A stretch of 64,000 bases of DNA from the NCBI GenBank assembly GCA_016795385.1, contig JAEUHI010000064.1, positions 62,001 through 126,000 of the forward strand, given 5' to 3'. Both the position numbers and the translations under genes were made by a program. This DNA is from Verrucomicrobiales bacterium (GTDB taxonomy: Bacteria > Verrucomicrobiota > Verrucomicrobiia > Verrucomicrobiales > DEV007). Under the pieces are notes generated by a model. It was not told where the DNA came from. It did not search any database and worked only from the letters and a program-made list of their open reading frames with translations. Position 1 is the stretch's first letter, and every line of letters starts with the position of its first letter. Positions 8,278 to 17,702 of the stretch are shown piece by piece.

Positions 8278-10128
8278 TCACCCCAACGTGAAGGTCTGCT
8301 TCAGGATGCCCGAGCTGTTGCCCTTCTTGTCGTAGACTTCGATCTCAATCGCGTTCTTGCCGCTGCGGAAGCCGCTCATCTTCTTCTTGATCACCGCGGA
8401 GGTCCCGGAAAGCACTCCGCCATTCTTCCACTTGCCGCGGTTCACGCGGTAACGCCAGCGACCGAGCCCGACATTGTCCGAGGCGCGCCCCTTGACGAGG
8501 AGAGATCCAAGGGGGCGGGCACCACGAAGCTTCGTGAGAGAAACGCCCGGTCCGGCGAGGTCCTCGATCGTGATCGGTAGGATGTAATTCACCGAGTTGC
8601 CATCGAGGTTGGTCGCGCGGAGGGTGAGGTTCGCGGTTCCGGTCGGACCCAGCGACTTCACGTAGAGCAACATGCCGGCCATTCCGGCCGTGACCACGCT
8701 CGGATTGCTGTTGCCCAGCAGGCTGATCACCACCGGCGGACATTCATTCACCGAATAGACGCGGACGAGACTGTTCGCCCCGGGCGTCGCGGGGGCGGTG
8801 GCGTCATTTACCGGGACTTCGGTCAGGGACATGTTCGTCACGCCGGTGATGAGAGCCGAGTAGTTGGCGCGCTGCAGGGAGTTGAATGAGTCGACGACGG
8901 ATTGGCTGCTCGATCCAACGAGGCGCCCGAAGGCGGTGAAGCCGCCGTTCTGGCGGTCGAGGATCTCGGGGTTGTATCGAATCACCGGAGGAACATTGGA
9001 ATCCGGTACTCCCAGGCTCAAACTCAGGAACCACTCGTTGGTCGCACTGTCGGGATTGCTTCCCAGCTTCGCCATCGCGATGGTTCCGCGGGTATTGGAG
9101 ATGCCCGGCTCGTTTGGTACCGGCGCTTGTTTCGCCACCGGCCGCCACAGCGTCGGCGCGGCGGTCGAAGAGGCCGGGCCTCCGCCCCCGCCCTGAACCA
9201 CGAAGTTTTGCGCGACGCGGTGAACGTAGGTCGCGTTGTAGTCGCCACGGTTCACGTAGCCGAGAAAGTTCTTCACGGTTTTCGGAGTGGCGCTGTCGAA
9301 GAGAGCGAGGGTGAAGTAGCCCTGCGAAGTATCGAAAATCGCTCCCTTGGGCCTCTTCGGATCTTTGAACATCGAGCGGATGTCCACGAAACCCTCGACT
9401 CCGATGTTCTGCGACGGGAGGGTATAAGCGGGTGTATTCACCTCGGGCGTGGAAGCATCGGGAAGCACGCGCAGAAACCGGACCTGTTCGAAGGCCTTGC
9501 CACCGTCAAAAGTCACTCCGATGAAGATCCGGTAGACTCCCGGCTGGGAAACCGTGCCGGTGAGAACGCCCGTGTTGCTGTTGAACTGGATCGGAACGCT
9601 CGCCGGGATGGTTTGATAACCCGTCGCGGTGAACGTGTCCGGCGTGCCGTTGAAGACCTCGATCTGATGGGAAAAGGAAACGCCGACCTGCGCTTCCCAA
9701 CCTTCTGGCACTTCGACGCTGTCGTCCGGATCCTCAGGATCGTTTGGGTCGAGGTAAAGGTCCAAAGCTCCGGAAGGCTTTTGCACGGTCGCTTCCACCC
9801 AGTTCAGATTTGCCTCGTTTTCCCCGGTTTTGAAAGGCGCAACACGGTACCTCACCTCCTGTTCGGCGGTCGATGGAGCGGCGAGCCGGAAGACCTCCGA
9901 ATCTGCGGGAACCCCTCCGATTCCGTCCCACGCCATCGTCGTCGGATTCCATCGATCGATGTAGTAAGAGGTCTCGTCCGTGGCATTGTCCTTCCACGAC
10001 AAATGAACCCGGCTCTGGTTCGGGGCATAGGCTTTGACCTCTGTCGCCGCCACCGGGGGCACGGCACGGGCCGAAGGGATCGATCCCGTCGCCACGACGG
10101 AAAAAAGGAGAAGGGGATTTACACGCAT
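8278..10128 (-). CDS. secreted cyclophilin-type peptidyl-prolyl isomerase with fibronectin/Ig-like domains
   Basis: A 616-residue protein with a signal peptide (about 1-22). An N-terminal fibronectin type III-like domain (about 25-115, with VHLSWKDNATDETSYYIDRW) is followed by a putative Ig-like domain (about 155-225). The cyclophilin domain covers about 250-430, with TPKTVKNFLGYVNRGDY, YVHRVAQNFVVQGGG and GTIAMAKLGSNPDSATNEWF. The conserved Arg of the FHRV/YVHRV motif is present, so prolyl isomerase activity is plausible. The C-terminal part is beta-rich. The start at 10128 begins the signal peptide; longer in-frame starts would place it internally. It is divergent from glgX. Confidence 0.82.
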   Translation of the reverse strand: MRVNPLLLFSVVATGSIPSARAVPPVAATEVKAYAPNQSRVHLSWKDNATDETSYYIDRWNPTTMAWDGIGGVPADSEVFRLAAPSTAEQEVRYRVAPFKTGENEANLNWVEATVQKPSGALDLYLDPNDPEDPDDSVEVPEGWEAQVGVSFSHQIEVFNGTPDTFTATGYQTIPASVPIQFNSNTGVLTGTVSQPGVYRIFIGVTFDGGKAFEQVRFLRVLPDASTPEVNTPAYTLPSQNIGVEGFVDIRSMFKDPKRPKGAIFDTSQGYFTLALFDSATPKTVKNFLGYVNRGDYNATYVHRVAQNFVVQGGGGGPASSTAAPTLWRPVAKQAPVPNEPGISNTRGTIAMAKLGSNPDSATNEWFLSLSLGVPDSNVPPVIRYNPEILDRQNGGFTAFGRLVGSSSQSVVDSFNSLQRANYSALITGVTNMSLTEVPVNDATAPATPGANSLVRVYSVNECPPVVISLLGNSNPSVVTAGMAGMLLYVKSLGPTGTANLTLRATNLDGNSVNYILPITIEDLAGPGVSLTKLRGARPLGSLLVKGRASDNVGLGRWRYRVNRGKWKNGGVLSGTSAVIKKKMSGFRSGKNAIEIEVYDKKGNSSGILKQTFTLG

Positions 10129-10352
10129 GCTGTCGGGGGGAGTTGTCGCAAGGCCAAGCCCCTGTGACAAGCCGATTTTACCTCCGGATCGGCCCGGAAT
10201 CGCTCCTGAAATCGGGATTTTCCGGGGAACCTGGCCCGTTCTGGCAGGAAACCTGCGTTTTGCCCGCCCCAGAAAAGACACAAGGAAGACTGGCAGAGCC
10301 GGCCGACCCGATTATGTTGCCCTCCCCCGAAAATCCGCCCCCGCCGGGAACC

Positions 10353-12620
10353 ATGCCGATTCACGGAACTCCCTCCCAGATCCCGATCCACGTCTCTGCC
10401 GGTCGCCCGCATCCGCTCGGAGCGACGCCGCTGGCCGACGGGACGGTGAATTTCGCGGTCAACGCCCCTCAGGCGACCTCGGTGGAACTCTGCCTTTTCC
10501 TCGACCCGGAGCGGCCGAACAAGGAAACCCTGCGCCTCCCCGTCACGGAACGGCACGGCGACACCCTCCAACTCGCCGTGGGCGGCATCCCGGCCGGCAG
10601 CGCCTATGGCTACCGCGTCGACGGTCCGTGGGATCCCCTCGCCGGGCTTCTCTTCAATCCGCACAAACTCCTCCTCGATCCTTACGCCCGCCGCCTCGTC
10701 GGTCCTTCGCGCCACCATCCTTCCCTGCGCTCGCGCGATGAGAGCGGCGATCGCGAGCGCACCGACAGCGCCGCCCACGCCCCGCGGGCCTATGTGCCGA
10801 CGCCCGATCTCTATGACTGGGAGGGCGACACGCGGCTCCAGACCCCCATGCCCGAGACCGTCATCTGCGAGATGCATGTGAAGGGTTTCTCCAAGCTCAA
10901 TCCCGACGTGCCCGAGCCGCTCCGGGGCACTTACGCCGGACTCGCCCACCCTGCCTCGACCGGTTATCTCCGCGATCTCGGCATCACCGCGGTGCAACTT
11001 CTGCCCGTGCACCAGCACCTCGACGACGGATTCCTCCTCGAGCGCGGCCTCGTGAACTACTGGGGCTACAACACCCTCGGCTTTTTCGCTCCCGAGGCCC
11101 GCTATGCCGCCTCGGGCGATCCCGTCACGGAATTCCGCGACATGGTGAAGGCCCTGCACCGCGCCGGGCTCGAGGTGATCCTCGATGTCGTCTACAACCA
11201 CACCTGCGAAGCCGGACCTGATGGCCCGACCTGCCTTCTCCGCGGCTTCGACAACCGATCCTACTACCACATCGATCCGGCGCGCCCGGGGCATTACCTC
11301 GACTTCACCGGTTGCGGCAACTCCGTCGACGTCTCGCATCCGCGGTCGCTCCGGCTCGTGATGGACAGCCTCCGCTACTGGGTCGAGGAAATGCATGTGG
11401 ATGGCTTCCGCTTCGATCTCGCCGTGGAACTCGGTCGTGATGCCCAGAGCTACAGCCGGCGCGCCACTTTCTTCCAGGCCCTGCACCAGGATCCCGTCCT
11501 CTCAGGGGTGAAGCTCATCGCCGAGCCCTGGGATCTCGGCTACGGAGGCTATCAAATCGGCAATTTCCCGATCGACTGGGCCGAGCTGAACGGCAAATTC
11601 CGCGACGGCGTGCGCCGTTTCTGGCGGGGCGACCCGGGCGTCTCGGGCGAGTTCGCCGCCCGCATCACGGGCAGCGAGGACCTTTTCTCCCACAACCGCC
11701 GCACTCCCTCCGCCAGCGTGAATTTCATCACCTCGCACGACGGCTTCACCCTGCACGACCTCGTCAGCTACAACCAGAAACACAACCTCGCCAACGGCGA
11801 AAAGAACGCCGACGGCGACTCGCACAACATCTCCTTCAATCACGGCGTCGAGGGAGTCACGGATGATCCCGCCATCCTCGCCCTGCGGCAGCGCCAGGCG
11901 CGGAATTTCCTCGCCACCCTCATCTGCTCGCAGGGTGTGCCCTTCCTGCTCTCCGGCGACGAGCGGCTCCGCACCCAGCGCGGCAACAACAACGGCTATT
12001 GCCAGGACAACGAGATCAGCTGGATCCCATGGAACGATGCCCCCGAGGCCGTCGCCCTGCGGGAATTCGTGAAACGGCTCCTCGCCCTGCGCCGGGAATT
12101 CCCCATCCTGCGGAGGAACGCCTTTTTCGACGGCAAACCGCTCGCGAGCAATGGCATCCCCGACATCTGCTGGCTGCGCCCCGATGGAAAGCCCAAGGAA
12201 TCGATCGATTGGGAGGCCGACAAGCCGGGCTCGTTTTCCGTCCTCATCAATGGAGGAGAGTCGAGCCCCTCGCTCCTTTTCCTCTTCAACTCCCGCCACC
12301 AGTCGCGCGAATTCCACTTTCCCCACACGCCTCGCTGCCACTGGACCCTCGTCGCCGACACGACCGACCCCGGGCGCGCCGGCGATCATGCAGCCCCGCC
12401 CTCGACGATCACCCTCGAGCAGCGCTCCATGCAGATCTGGAAACAGGGCGCGCCGCTGCGGCCTGTCGTCACGACTTCACGTCCCGCCGTTCGAACGCGA
12501 TCCAGCCGACGAGAAATCCCGTCAAGCCGAATCCGACGAGCCAGACGGAGGCTTCAGCGAAGCGCGCCCAGGGGATTTCCTGGTGGAGGAGGAGGAGCCA
12601 CGCCGACATCCGCGACGTGA
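10353..12620 (+). CDS. glgX: glycogen debranching enzyme (isoamylase type, GH13)
   Basis: A 755-residue frame. A CBM48-like N-terminal domain (about 15-150) precedes the GH13 catalytic domain. Visible catalytic regions are DVVYNHTCEAG (region I, about 278), DGFRFDLA with nucleophile Asp355, AEPWD with acid Glu391 and FITSHDG with transition-state Asp463. GNNNGYCQDNEISW is a GlgX/TreX signature. The enzyme hydrolyses alpha-1,6 branches of glycogen. ATG 10353 is chosen; ATG 10314 would add 13 Pro-rich residues. The family normally ends near the QRSMQIWKQ segment, but here no stop occurs and the frame reads about 50 more Arg/Pro-rich residues antisense to the convergent permease gene. Confidence 0.88.
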   Translation: MPIHGTPSQIPIHVSAGRPHPLGATPLADGTVNFAVNAPQATSVELCLFLDPERPNKETLRLPVTERHGDTLQLAVGGIPAGSAYGYRVDGPWDPLAGLLFNPHKLLLDPYARRLVGPSRHHPSLRSRDESGDRERTDSAAHAPRAYVPTPDLYDWEGDTRLQTPMPETVICEMHVKGFSKLNPDVPEPLRGTYAGLAHPASTGYLRDLGITAVQLLPVHQHLDDGFLLERGLVNYWGYNTLGFFAPEARYAASGDPVTEFRDMVKALHRAGLEVILDVVYNHTCEAGPDGPTCLLRGFDNRSYYHIDPARPGHYLDFTGCGNSVDVSHPRSLRLVMDSLRYWVEEMHVDGFRFDLAVELGRDAQSYSRRATFFQALHQDPVLSGVKLIAEPWDLGYGGYQIGNFPIDWAELNGKFRDGVRRFWRGDPGVSGEFAARITGSEDLFSHNRRTPSASVNFITSHDGFTLHDLVSYNQKHNLANGEKNADGDSHNISFNHGVEGVTDDPAILALRQRQARNFLATLICSQGVPFLLSGDERLRTQRGNNNGYCQDNEISWIPWNDAPEAVALREFVKRLLALRREFPILRRNAFFDGKPLASNGIPDICWLRPDGKPKESIDWEADKPGSFSVLINGGESSPSLLFLFNSRHQSREFHFPHTPRCHWTLVADTTDPGRAGDHAAPPSTITLEQRSMQIWKQGAPLRPVVTTSRPAVRTRSSRREIPSSRIRRARRRLQRSAPRGFPGGGGGATPTSAT

Positions 12621-13320
12621 TGAAATATTCCCGGTAGGGATCGAAGGCGGGCAGAGGGATCGAGGAAAGGACGCGGTCGGCCACACAGATCGCGACGGTC
12701 AGGATCGTCGCCGCGGCCGGCTTGATCTTGAAACACCCTAACATGAACGCCATGCCGATGACGGGCAGGTAGATGAGGGAGAAGGCGAAGATCGAAAAGA
12801 AGTAACGCCAGAGCCCCTCATTCCATTCAAAGAGCGAAACCCTTGGAAGGTCCGGCGTCCACACCAGCATGCCGCCGCCCCAGCCCCGCTCGAGCACGCC
12901 GACGAGAAAGGCGGTGACACCGACAAAGAGGAAGAGCACCGTCGTGTAGATCTGGCAGGAAAGGAATTTCACCATCAGCAGCCGGAGCCGCGAGACCGGT
13001 CGCGCGAGGAGGAGGCGCAGGTTTCCATCCTCCGTTTCTTTCGCAAGGATGTCCCCCGAGATCAGCGAGACAAAAACGACCCCGAGCAGCAGCATCGTGA
13101 AGGTGACGATGAGGAATCCGAGGGTGAGCGCCGAAAAATATTCGTCAAAGCCGCCCGCGATCCGCTCGATGAAACGCTCCATGCCCTCCTGCGAGCGTTC
13201 CCGCGTCCAGAGCCAATAGAAGAGGATCTCCACCGCCAGAAAGACCCCGAAGCCGATGTAGGTGCGGCGGCGGGCGAAGAGGCGGAAAAGTTCCCAACCC
13301 AGTTGGCGGAGGAAGAGCAT
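12469..13320 (-). CDS. ABC-2 type transporter permease
   Basis: A 283-residue integral membrane protein with about six hydrophobic spans, including one at about 24-40 and others in SALTLGFLIVTFTMLLLGVVFVSLI, TTVLFLFVGVTAFLVGVL and the C-terminal ASVWLVGFGLTGFLVGWIAF region. The stretch GDILAKETEDGNLRLLLARPVSR is characteristic of ABC-2 permeases of the NatB/CcmB-like or bacteriocin-export type. No ATP-binding partner is encoded next to it, so the ATPase must lie elsewhere. Its last 152 bp are antisense to the glgX frame. Confidence 0.75.
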   Translation of the reverse strand: MLFLRQLGWELFRLFARRRTYIGFGVFLAVEILFYWLWTRERSQEGMERFIERIAGGFDEYFSALTLGFLIVTFTMLLLGVVFVSLISGDILAKETEDGNLRLLLARPVSRLRLLMVKFLSCQIYTTVLFLFVGVTAFLVGVLERGWGGGMLVWTPDLPRVSLFEWNEGLWRYFFSIFAFSLIYLPVIGMAFMLGCFKIKPAAATILTVAICVADRVLSSIPLPAFDPYREYFITSRMSAWLLLLHQEIPWARFAEASVWLVGFGLTGFLVGWIAFERRDVKS

Positions 13321-13434
13321 GGATGGCGCAGAGTCTACGAGTCTGAGGGGCTGGCGGTCAAGGCGGTGTCGAGGGATCTCCGTGGCCGGCGCGGGATTCT
13401 CCGATCGCCTCCCTTTCTAGCCCAAATGATCTCC

Positions 13435-13752
13435 TTAGGACCCCTCGAGCCCCAGCCACAATTTCAACGCAGCCTCGACCTCGGCAAGTGTTTCGCCGCT
13501 CACGGTTCCCAACTTTCGGATGAACTTCACCTTGGGTAGCGAACCGATGAGCTGGACAGCGAAGGCGCCATCCTTCATTCCGCGGGCCGTGTGAAGAACG
13601 TCAAAACGGCCATCACCCCAAACACTCGTCGTCCTCGGGACAAAACTCACAATGGTGCGCTCGTCCGCTTCATACGGCACGCTGAGGATGAGGACCGGAC
13701 GCACCTTTCCCAAGGCACCCATGTCCGCCATCCAAATCTCTCCGCGCCTCAT
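13435..13752 (-). CDS. MazF/PemK-family endoribonuclease toxin
   Basis: A 105-residue protein starting MRRGEIWMADMG, the standard MazF/PemK beginning, then GKVRPVLILS (the conserved RPxLIL strand), FVPRTTS and the C-terminal LIGSLPKVKFIRKLGTVS segment with the conserved Ser/Thr region. Members cleave single-stranded RNA at short sequences. Its ATG overlaps the stop of the upstream 59-residue gene by 4 bp, which implies translational coupling to that likely antitoxin. Confidence 0.87.
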   Translation of the reverse strand: MRRGEIWMADMGALGKVRPVLILSVPYEADERTIVSFVPRTTSVWGDGRFDVLHTARGMKDGAFAVQLIGSLPKVKFIRKLGTVSGETLAEVEAALKLWLGLEGS

Positions 13753-13928
13753 CCGTCGATCAGCTGATCTTCACCCCCGTCTTCTTCGTCGAGCAGGTCC
13801 GCGATCGTTGCAGACGCTGCGGTAGCGTCTCTTTCCAAATCGAAATTCTCGATCCAGTCGCGCAGTTTGCCATAATCTTCGGGAGGAAGCCTTTCGATGG
13901 CGCGTTCGATTTCCAAGACATCCGTCAT
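13749..13928 (-). CDS. 59-residue probable antitoxin partner of the MazF/PemK toxin
   Basis: This gene was read by hand from the complementary strand. It encodes 59 residues from ATG at 13928 to TGA at 13749-13751, overlapping the toxin start by 4 bp (ATGA). The protein begins MTDVLEIERAIERLPPEDYG, continues KLRDWIENFD, and ends with a very acidic tail (LLDEEDGGEDQ). It does not look like an AbrB or ribbon-helix-helix DNA-binding protein. The helical LPPEDYGKLRDWIE segment resembles small antitoxins found beside toxins in other genomes. The function is inferred from position, size and acidic tail. Confidence 0.7.
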   Translation of the reverse strand: MTDVLEIERAIERLPPEDYGKLRDWIENFDLERDATAASATIADLLDEEDGGEDQLIDG

Positions 13929-14086
13929 GCCACCAAGTTAATCATTATTTTCCATCTGTCACGTCTCTCCGCGGCACCCCCTCCCGGGATCGACGGCATC
14001 CCTGCCGGCGTCCACCATCACCGAGTGATCGATTGACACGCTTTGCGATTGAAACGGCCTCGTTTCCGGCCAAGACTTCCCGACCC

Positions 14087-15766
14087 ATGAGACCGACCCG
14101 CCCAAAGCCGACCCGACAGGGTTGGCTGCCAGACCTGACCCTCCTCGGTCTGGCATGTTTGGCCGCCTCGGCCTTGGCGATTTCCTGCCGCCAGGAAACC
14201 CGCGTCGAGCGGGCCACCCGGGAAAAGATCCTCCTCCTCGGCAACGGGGCCGAGCCGAAGGCGCTCGATCCGCACATCGTCTCTTCCGTGGGCGATGCGA
14301 ACATCCTCCGCGCGCTTTTCGAGGGACTCGTCATCAACCACCCGTCGAACGACGCGATCCACGAGCCCGGCGTCGCGGAGCGATGGGAGCCGAACGCCGA
14401 CTTTTCCGAATGGCGCTTCTTTCTCCGCAAGGATGCGAAATGGTCGAACGGCGATCCCGTCACGGCCCACGATTTCGTCTATTCCTACCATCGCGCCCTT
14501 CATCCGAAGACGGCCTCGCCCTATGCCTCGATGTTGTTTTTCCTGAAGAACGGCGAGGCATTCAGCACGGGAAAGATCGCGGACTTCGGAGAAGTCGGCG
14601 TGAAAGCCGTGGGCGATCACGAGCTCGTCTGCACCCTCGAGGCCCCCGCCCCCTATTTCCCGGACGTCGTCAAACACACCACCTGGCTGCCGGTGCACCA
14701 GCCCACGATCGAGAAATTCGGCTCGATGACGGACAGCTACACCGCCTGGCAGAAGCCCGGAAACCATGTCAGCAACGGAGCCTTCCAATTGACCGAATGG
14801 CGCATCAACGCGCACGTCAAGGTGCGGCGCAATCCGCACTACTGGGATGCGGCGAACGTGAAGCCGAACGGCATCGACTTCTACCCGATCGAGAGTCCCT
14901 TCACGGAGGAGAAAGCCTTCCGCAACGGGCTCATCCACCTCTCCTACGCCTTTCCGGAGAGCTTGATCGCGAAGTACCGGGCGATGCCCGATTCCCCGCT
15001 CCGTGCCGAGACCTACAATGGCTCCTACTTCTACCGCTGCAACGTGACGCGTGCTCCGACCGACAACGTCGAATTCCGGCGCGCCCTCTCCTGCGCGATC
15101 GATCAGGAGACGATCGTGAAGTATGTGACGCGGGCCGGACAGGTGCCGGCCTACGGCTTCACCCCGCCGGCCGAGGGCGGCTACGATCCGCCGCGCATGA
15201 TCGGCTTTGATCCGGAGAAGGCGCGCGAGCATCTCCGCAAGGCCGGCTACGCGAGCGGGAAGGACGTGCCGGAGTTCACCGTCTTTTTCAACACCCTCGA
15301 GTCGCACCGCAACATCGCCGTCGCGATCCAGGACATGTGGAAAAAACATCTCGGCATCGAGAAGGTGAAGATCGAGAACCAGGAATGGAAGGTCTTCCAA
15401 CAGACGACGCAGGACCTCCGCTACGACGTCTCGCGTGCCGGATGGATCGGCGACTACGTCGATCCCTACACCTTCCTCAGCATCTGGCGCACGGGCGACT
15501 CGAACAACTACACCGGATGGGCGAATCCGGACTACGACCGCCTCCTCCGGGAAAGCGCTCTCCTCAGTGATCCCGCGGCGCGTCTCGCGAAAATGCGCGA
15601 GGCCGAGGCCATCCTCCTCGACGAGGTGCCCATTCTGCCGATCTACTGGTACACGCGGGTCTACCTGCTGCATCCGGACGTGAAGAACTGGCATCCGACC
15701 CTGCTCGACCATCGCCCTTACAAACACGTCGATCTCGTACCTTCGGAGAAAGGAGGACCCCGCTGA
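14087..15766 (+). CDS. oligopeptide ABC transporter substrate-binding lipoprotein (OppA-like)
   Basis: A 559-residue family 5 solute-binding protein. The N terminus has a lipoprotein signal with lipobox ALAISC, lipidated Cys34. The mature part shows family features: GNGAEPKALDPHIV, GLVINHPSNDAIHEPGVAERWEPN, a WRFFLRKDAKWSNGDPVTAHDF segment and NPHYWDAANVKPN. The protein binds peptides at the periplasmic face and delivers them to the two permeases that follow. ATG 14087 is chosen for the signal; TTG 14033 is in frame but would bury it. The stop overlaps the first permease start by 1 bp. Confidence 0.92.
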   Translation: MRPTRPKPTRQGWLPDLTLLGLACLAASALAISCRQETRVERATREKILLLGNGAEPKALDPHIVSSVGDANILRALFEGLVINHPSNDAIHEPGVAERWEPNADFSEWRFFLRKDAKWSNGDPVTAHDFVYSYHRALHPKTASPYASMLFFLKNGEAFSTGKIADFGEVGVKAVGDHELVCTLEAPAPYFPDVVKHTTWLPVHQPTIEKFGSMTDSYTAWQKPGNHVSNGAFQLTEWRINAHVKVRRNPHYWDAANVKPNGIDFYPIESPFTEEKAFRNGLIHLSYAFPESLIAKYRAMPDSPLRAETYNGSYFYRCNVTRAPTDNVEFRRALSCAIDQETIVKYVTRAGQVPAYGFTPPAEGGYDPPRMIGFDPEKAREHLRKAGYASGKDVPEFTVFFNTLESHRNIAVAIQDMWKKHLGIEKVKIENQEWKVFQQTTQDLRYDVSRAGWIGDYVDPYTFLSIWRTGDSNNYTGWANPDYDRLLRESALLSDPAARLAKMREAEAILLDEVPILPIYWYTRVYLLHPDVKNWHPTLLDHRPYKHVDLVPSEKGGPR

Positions 15767-16692
15767 TGGAAACGGCGCGTTTTCTCCTCTCGCGTTTCGC
15801 GCAGTCGCTCCTGGCGCTGTTCTGCATCATCACGCTCACTTTCTTCCTCGCCCGTCTCGCTCCGGGCGGTCCCTTCCTCGATGAGAAGAAGATCCCCGAG
15901 CACCTCGTCGAGCAGATGAAGCGGAACTACGGCTTCGACAAGCCGCTCCCGGTGCAATACGCGATGTACCTCGGCCGCCTCGTGAAGGGCGATCTAGGCC
16001 CGTCTTTCGGCAACAAGGGCTTCACCGTGTACGAGGTCATCGCCGAGAGTTTTCCGGTCTCCGCCATGCTCGGAGCTTGTGGACTCTTCCTCGCCCTGGC
16101 TCTGGGGATTCCCATCGGGGTCTTCGCGGCGGCGCGGCGAAACACGATCGTCGATTACGCGCTGATGTCGCTCGTCACGCTCGGGATCTGCGTGCCGACC
16201 TTTGTCGTCGGTCCGCTCCTCGGCGAGATGTTTGCGTTGAAGCTGGGATGGTTCGACGTCGCCCTCTGGGAGAACAGCTCGGCCTGGATCCTCGGATCGG
16301 TCACGCTCGGTCTTTATTACTCGACCTACATCGCCCGCCTCACCCGCGGCAGCATGATCGAGGTGCTGAGCCAGGATTTCATCCGCACGGCGAAAGCCAA
16401 GGGCGTGCCTCCGCTCGCGATCCTTTTCAAGCACGCCTTCCGCGGCGGCATCACCCCGGTCGTCGCCTTCCTCGGGCCCGCCATCGCCGGATTGATCGGG
16501 GGCTCGTTCGTCGTCGAATCGGTCTTCGGCCTGCCGGGGCTCGGACAACATTTCATCAAGGCGGCGACGAACCGCGATTATTGGCTCATCAATGGCACGG
16601 TCACCGTTTTCGCCGTGCTCATCCTGACGATGAATTTCCTCGTCGACGTGCTCCAGGCCTGGCTCGATCCGAGAACCCGCGCGAACCGCTGA
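15766..16692 (+). CDS. oligopeptide ABC transporter permease (OppB-like)
   Basis: A 308-residue inner-membrane permease with a first hydrophobic span at about 9-30 (LLALFCIITLTFFLARLAPG) and four to five further spans. The EAA-type coupling loop appears as QDFIRTAKAKGVPPLAILFKHAF (about 203-225), the motif that docks the ATPase. It is 1 bp overlapped with the binding-protein gene and 5 bp from the next permease, so the three are one operon. Confidence 0.93.
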   Translation: METARFLLSRFAQSLLALFCIITLTFFLARLAPGGPFLDEKKIPEHLVEQMKRNYGFDKPLPVQYAMYLGRLVKGDLGPSFGNKGFTVYEVIAESFPVSAMLGACGLFLALALGIPIGVFAAARRNTIVDYALMSLVTLGICVPTFVVGPLLGEMFALKLGWFDVALWENSSAWILGSVTLGLYYSTYIARLTRGSMIEVLSQDFIRTAKAKGVPPLAILFKHAFRGGITPVVAFLGPAIAGLIGGSFVVESVFGLPGLGQHFIKAATNRDYWLINGTVTVFAVLILTMNFLVDVLQAWLDPRTRANR

Positions 16693-16697
16693 GTCCC

Positions 16698-17666
16698 ATG
16701 CTTTCCCCCGCTCCAGCGAAATCCACGACGATCGAAAAGGGCAGCTCCCTCGGGCGCGATGCGTGGCTGCGGCTGAAGAAAAACCACCTCGCGATGGCGA
16801 GCCTCTGGTTCACGATCCTGATCATCCTCGTCAGCTTCCTCCTGCCCCTCGTGCCGGGCATTCCCGATCCGAACACGACCCATCCCGACCTGCAATCGAT
16901 GCCGGCCTTTTCCTCGGCCACCTCGATGGACGGGAAGGAGGTCTACTACCTGCTCGGCAGCGACCCGCTCGGCCGCGATGTTTTTTCACGCATCCTCTAC
17001 GGCGGCCGCGTCTCTCTCTCAGTCGGATTCCTCGCCACCTTCGTCTCCCTGACGATCGGCGTCATCTACGGTGCGGTCTCGGGCTACCTCGGCGGGCGGA
17101 TCGATGCGGTGATGATGCGCATCGTCGATATCCTCTACGCCCTCCCCTTCATGATCATCGTCATCATCCTCTCGACCTACGTCGCGGAGATGGGGGATTG
17201 GAAACCGGTGCGCTTCCTCAACGAACTCTTCGGCAACTCGCTCTGGCTCCTCTTCCTCTGCATCGGCGCGGTCGAATGGCTGACGATGGCGCGGATCGTG
17301 CGCGGCCAGGTGCGGTCTCTGAAAGGACAGGAATTCATCGACGCGGCCCGCAGCCTCGGTCTCTCGCAAAGCCGGATCATTTTCCGACACCTCATCCCGA
17401 ACACGCTCGGCCCCGTGATCGTCTACACGACCCTCACGGTGCCGGCGGTGATGCGGCTCGAGGCCATCCTGAGTTTCCTCGGGCTCGGGGTGCAGCCGCC
17501 CGATGCGAGCTGGGGTTCGCTCATCAAGGAAGGGGCCGATCTCATGGCGAGCGATCCCGGTCTCCTGATTTATCCGGCGGTCGTCTTCGGGCTGACGCTC
17601 TTCTGCCTCAACTTCCTCGGCGACGGCCTCCGCGACGCGCTCGATCCGAAAAGTTCGAAGGATTGA
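16698..17666 (+). CDS. oligopeptide ABC transporter permease (OppC-like)
   Basis: A 322-residue permease. The family N-terminal segment includes SSLGRDAWLRLKKNHLA followed by a first span (about 35-55). YLLGSDPLGRDVFSRILYGGRVSL is the OppC/DppC signature. The EAA loop is EFIDAARSLGLSQSRIIFRHLIPN (about 214-237). ATG 16698 fits the OppC start; the frame is open upstream inside oppB in another register. No ATPase genes (OppD/OppF) follow: the next gene is on the opposite strand. Confidence 0.92.
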   Translation: MLSPAPAKSTTIEKGSSLGRDAWLRLKKNHLAMASLWFTILIILVSFLLPLVPGIPDPNTTHPDLQSMPAFSSATSMDGKEVYYLLGSDPLGRDVFSRILYGGRVSLSVGFLATFVSLTIGVIYGAVSGYLGGRIDAVMMRIVDILYALPFMIIVIILSTYVAEMGDWKPVRFLNELFGNSLWLLFLCIGAVEWLTMARIVRGQVRSLKGQEFIDAARSLGLSQSRIIFRHLIPNTLGPVIVYTTLTVPAVMRLEAILSFLGLGVQPPDASWGSLIKEGADLMASDPGLLIYPAVVFGLTLFCLNFLGDGLRDALDPKSSKD

Positions 17667-17702
17667 TCGAGGAGGGCTTTGCTCCCGCGGGCCGGCGGCC
17701 GC

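Noticed and set aside
14033..14055. TTGACA as a -35 box before the oligopeptide-binding gene
   Set aside because: No -10 hexamer lies 16-18 bp downstream, so I do not call a promoter.
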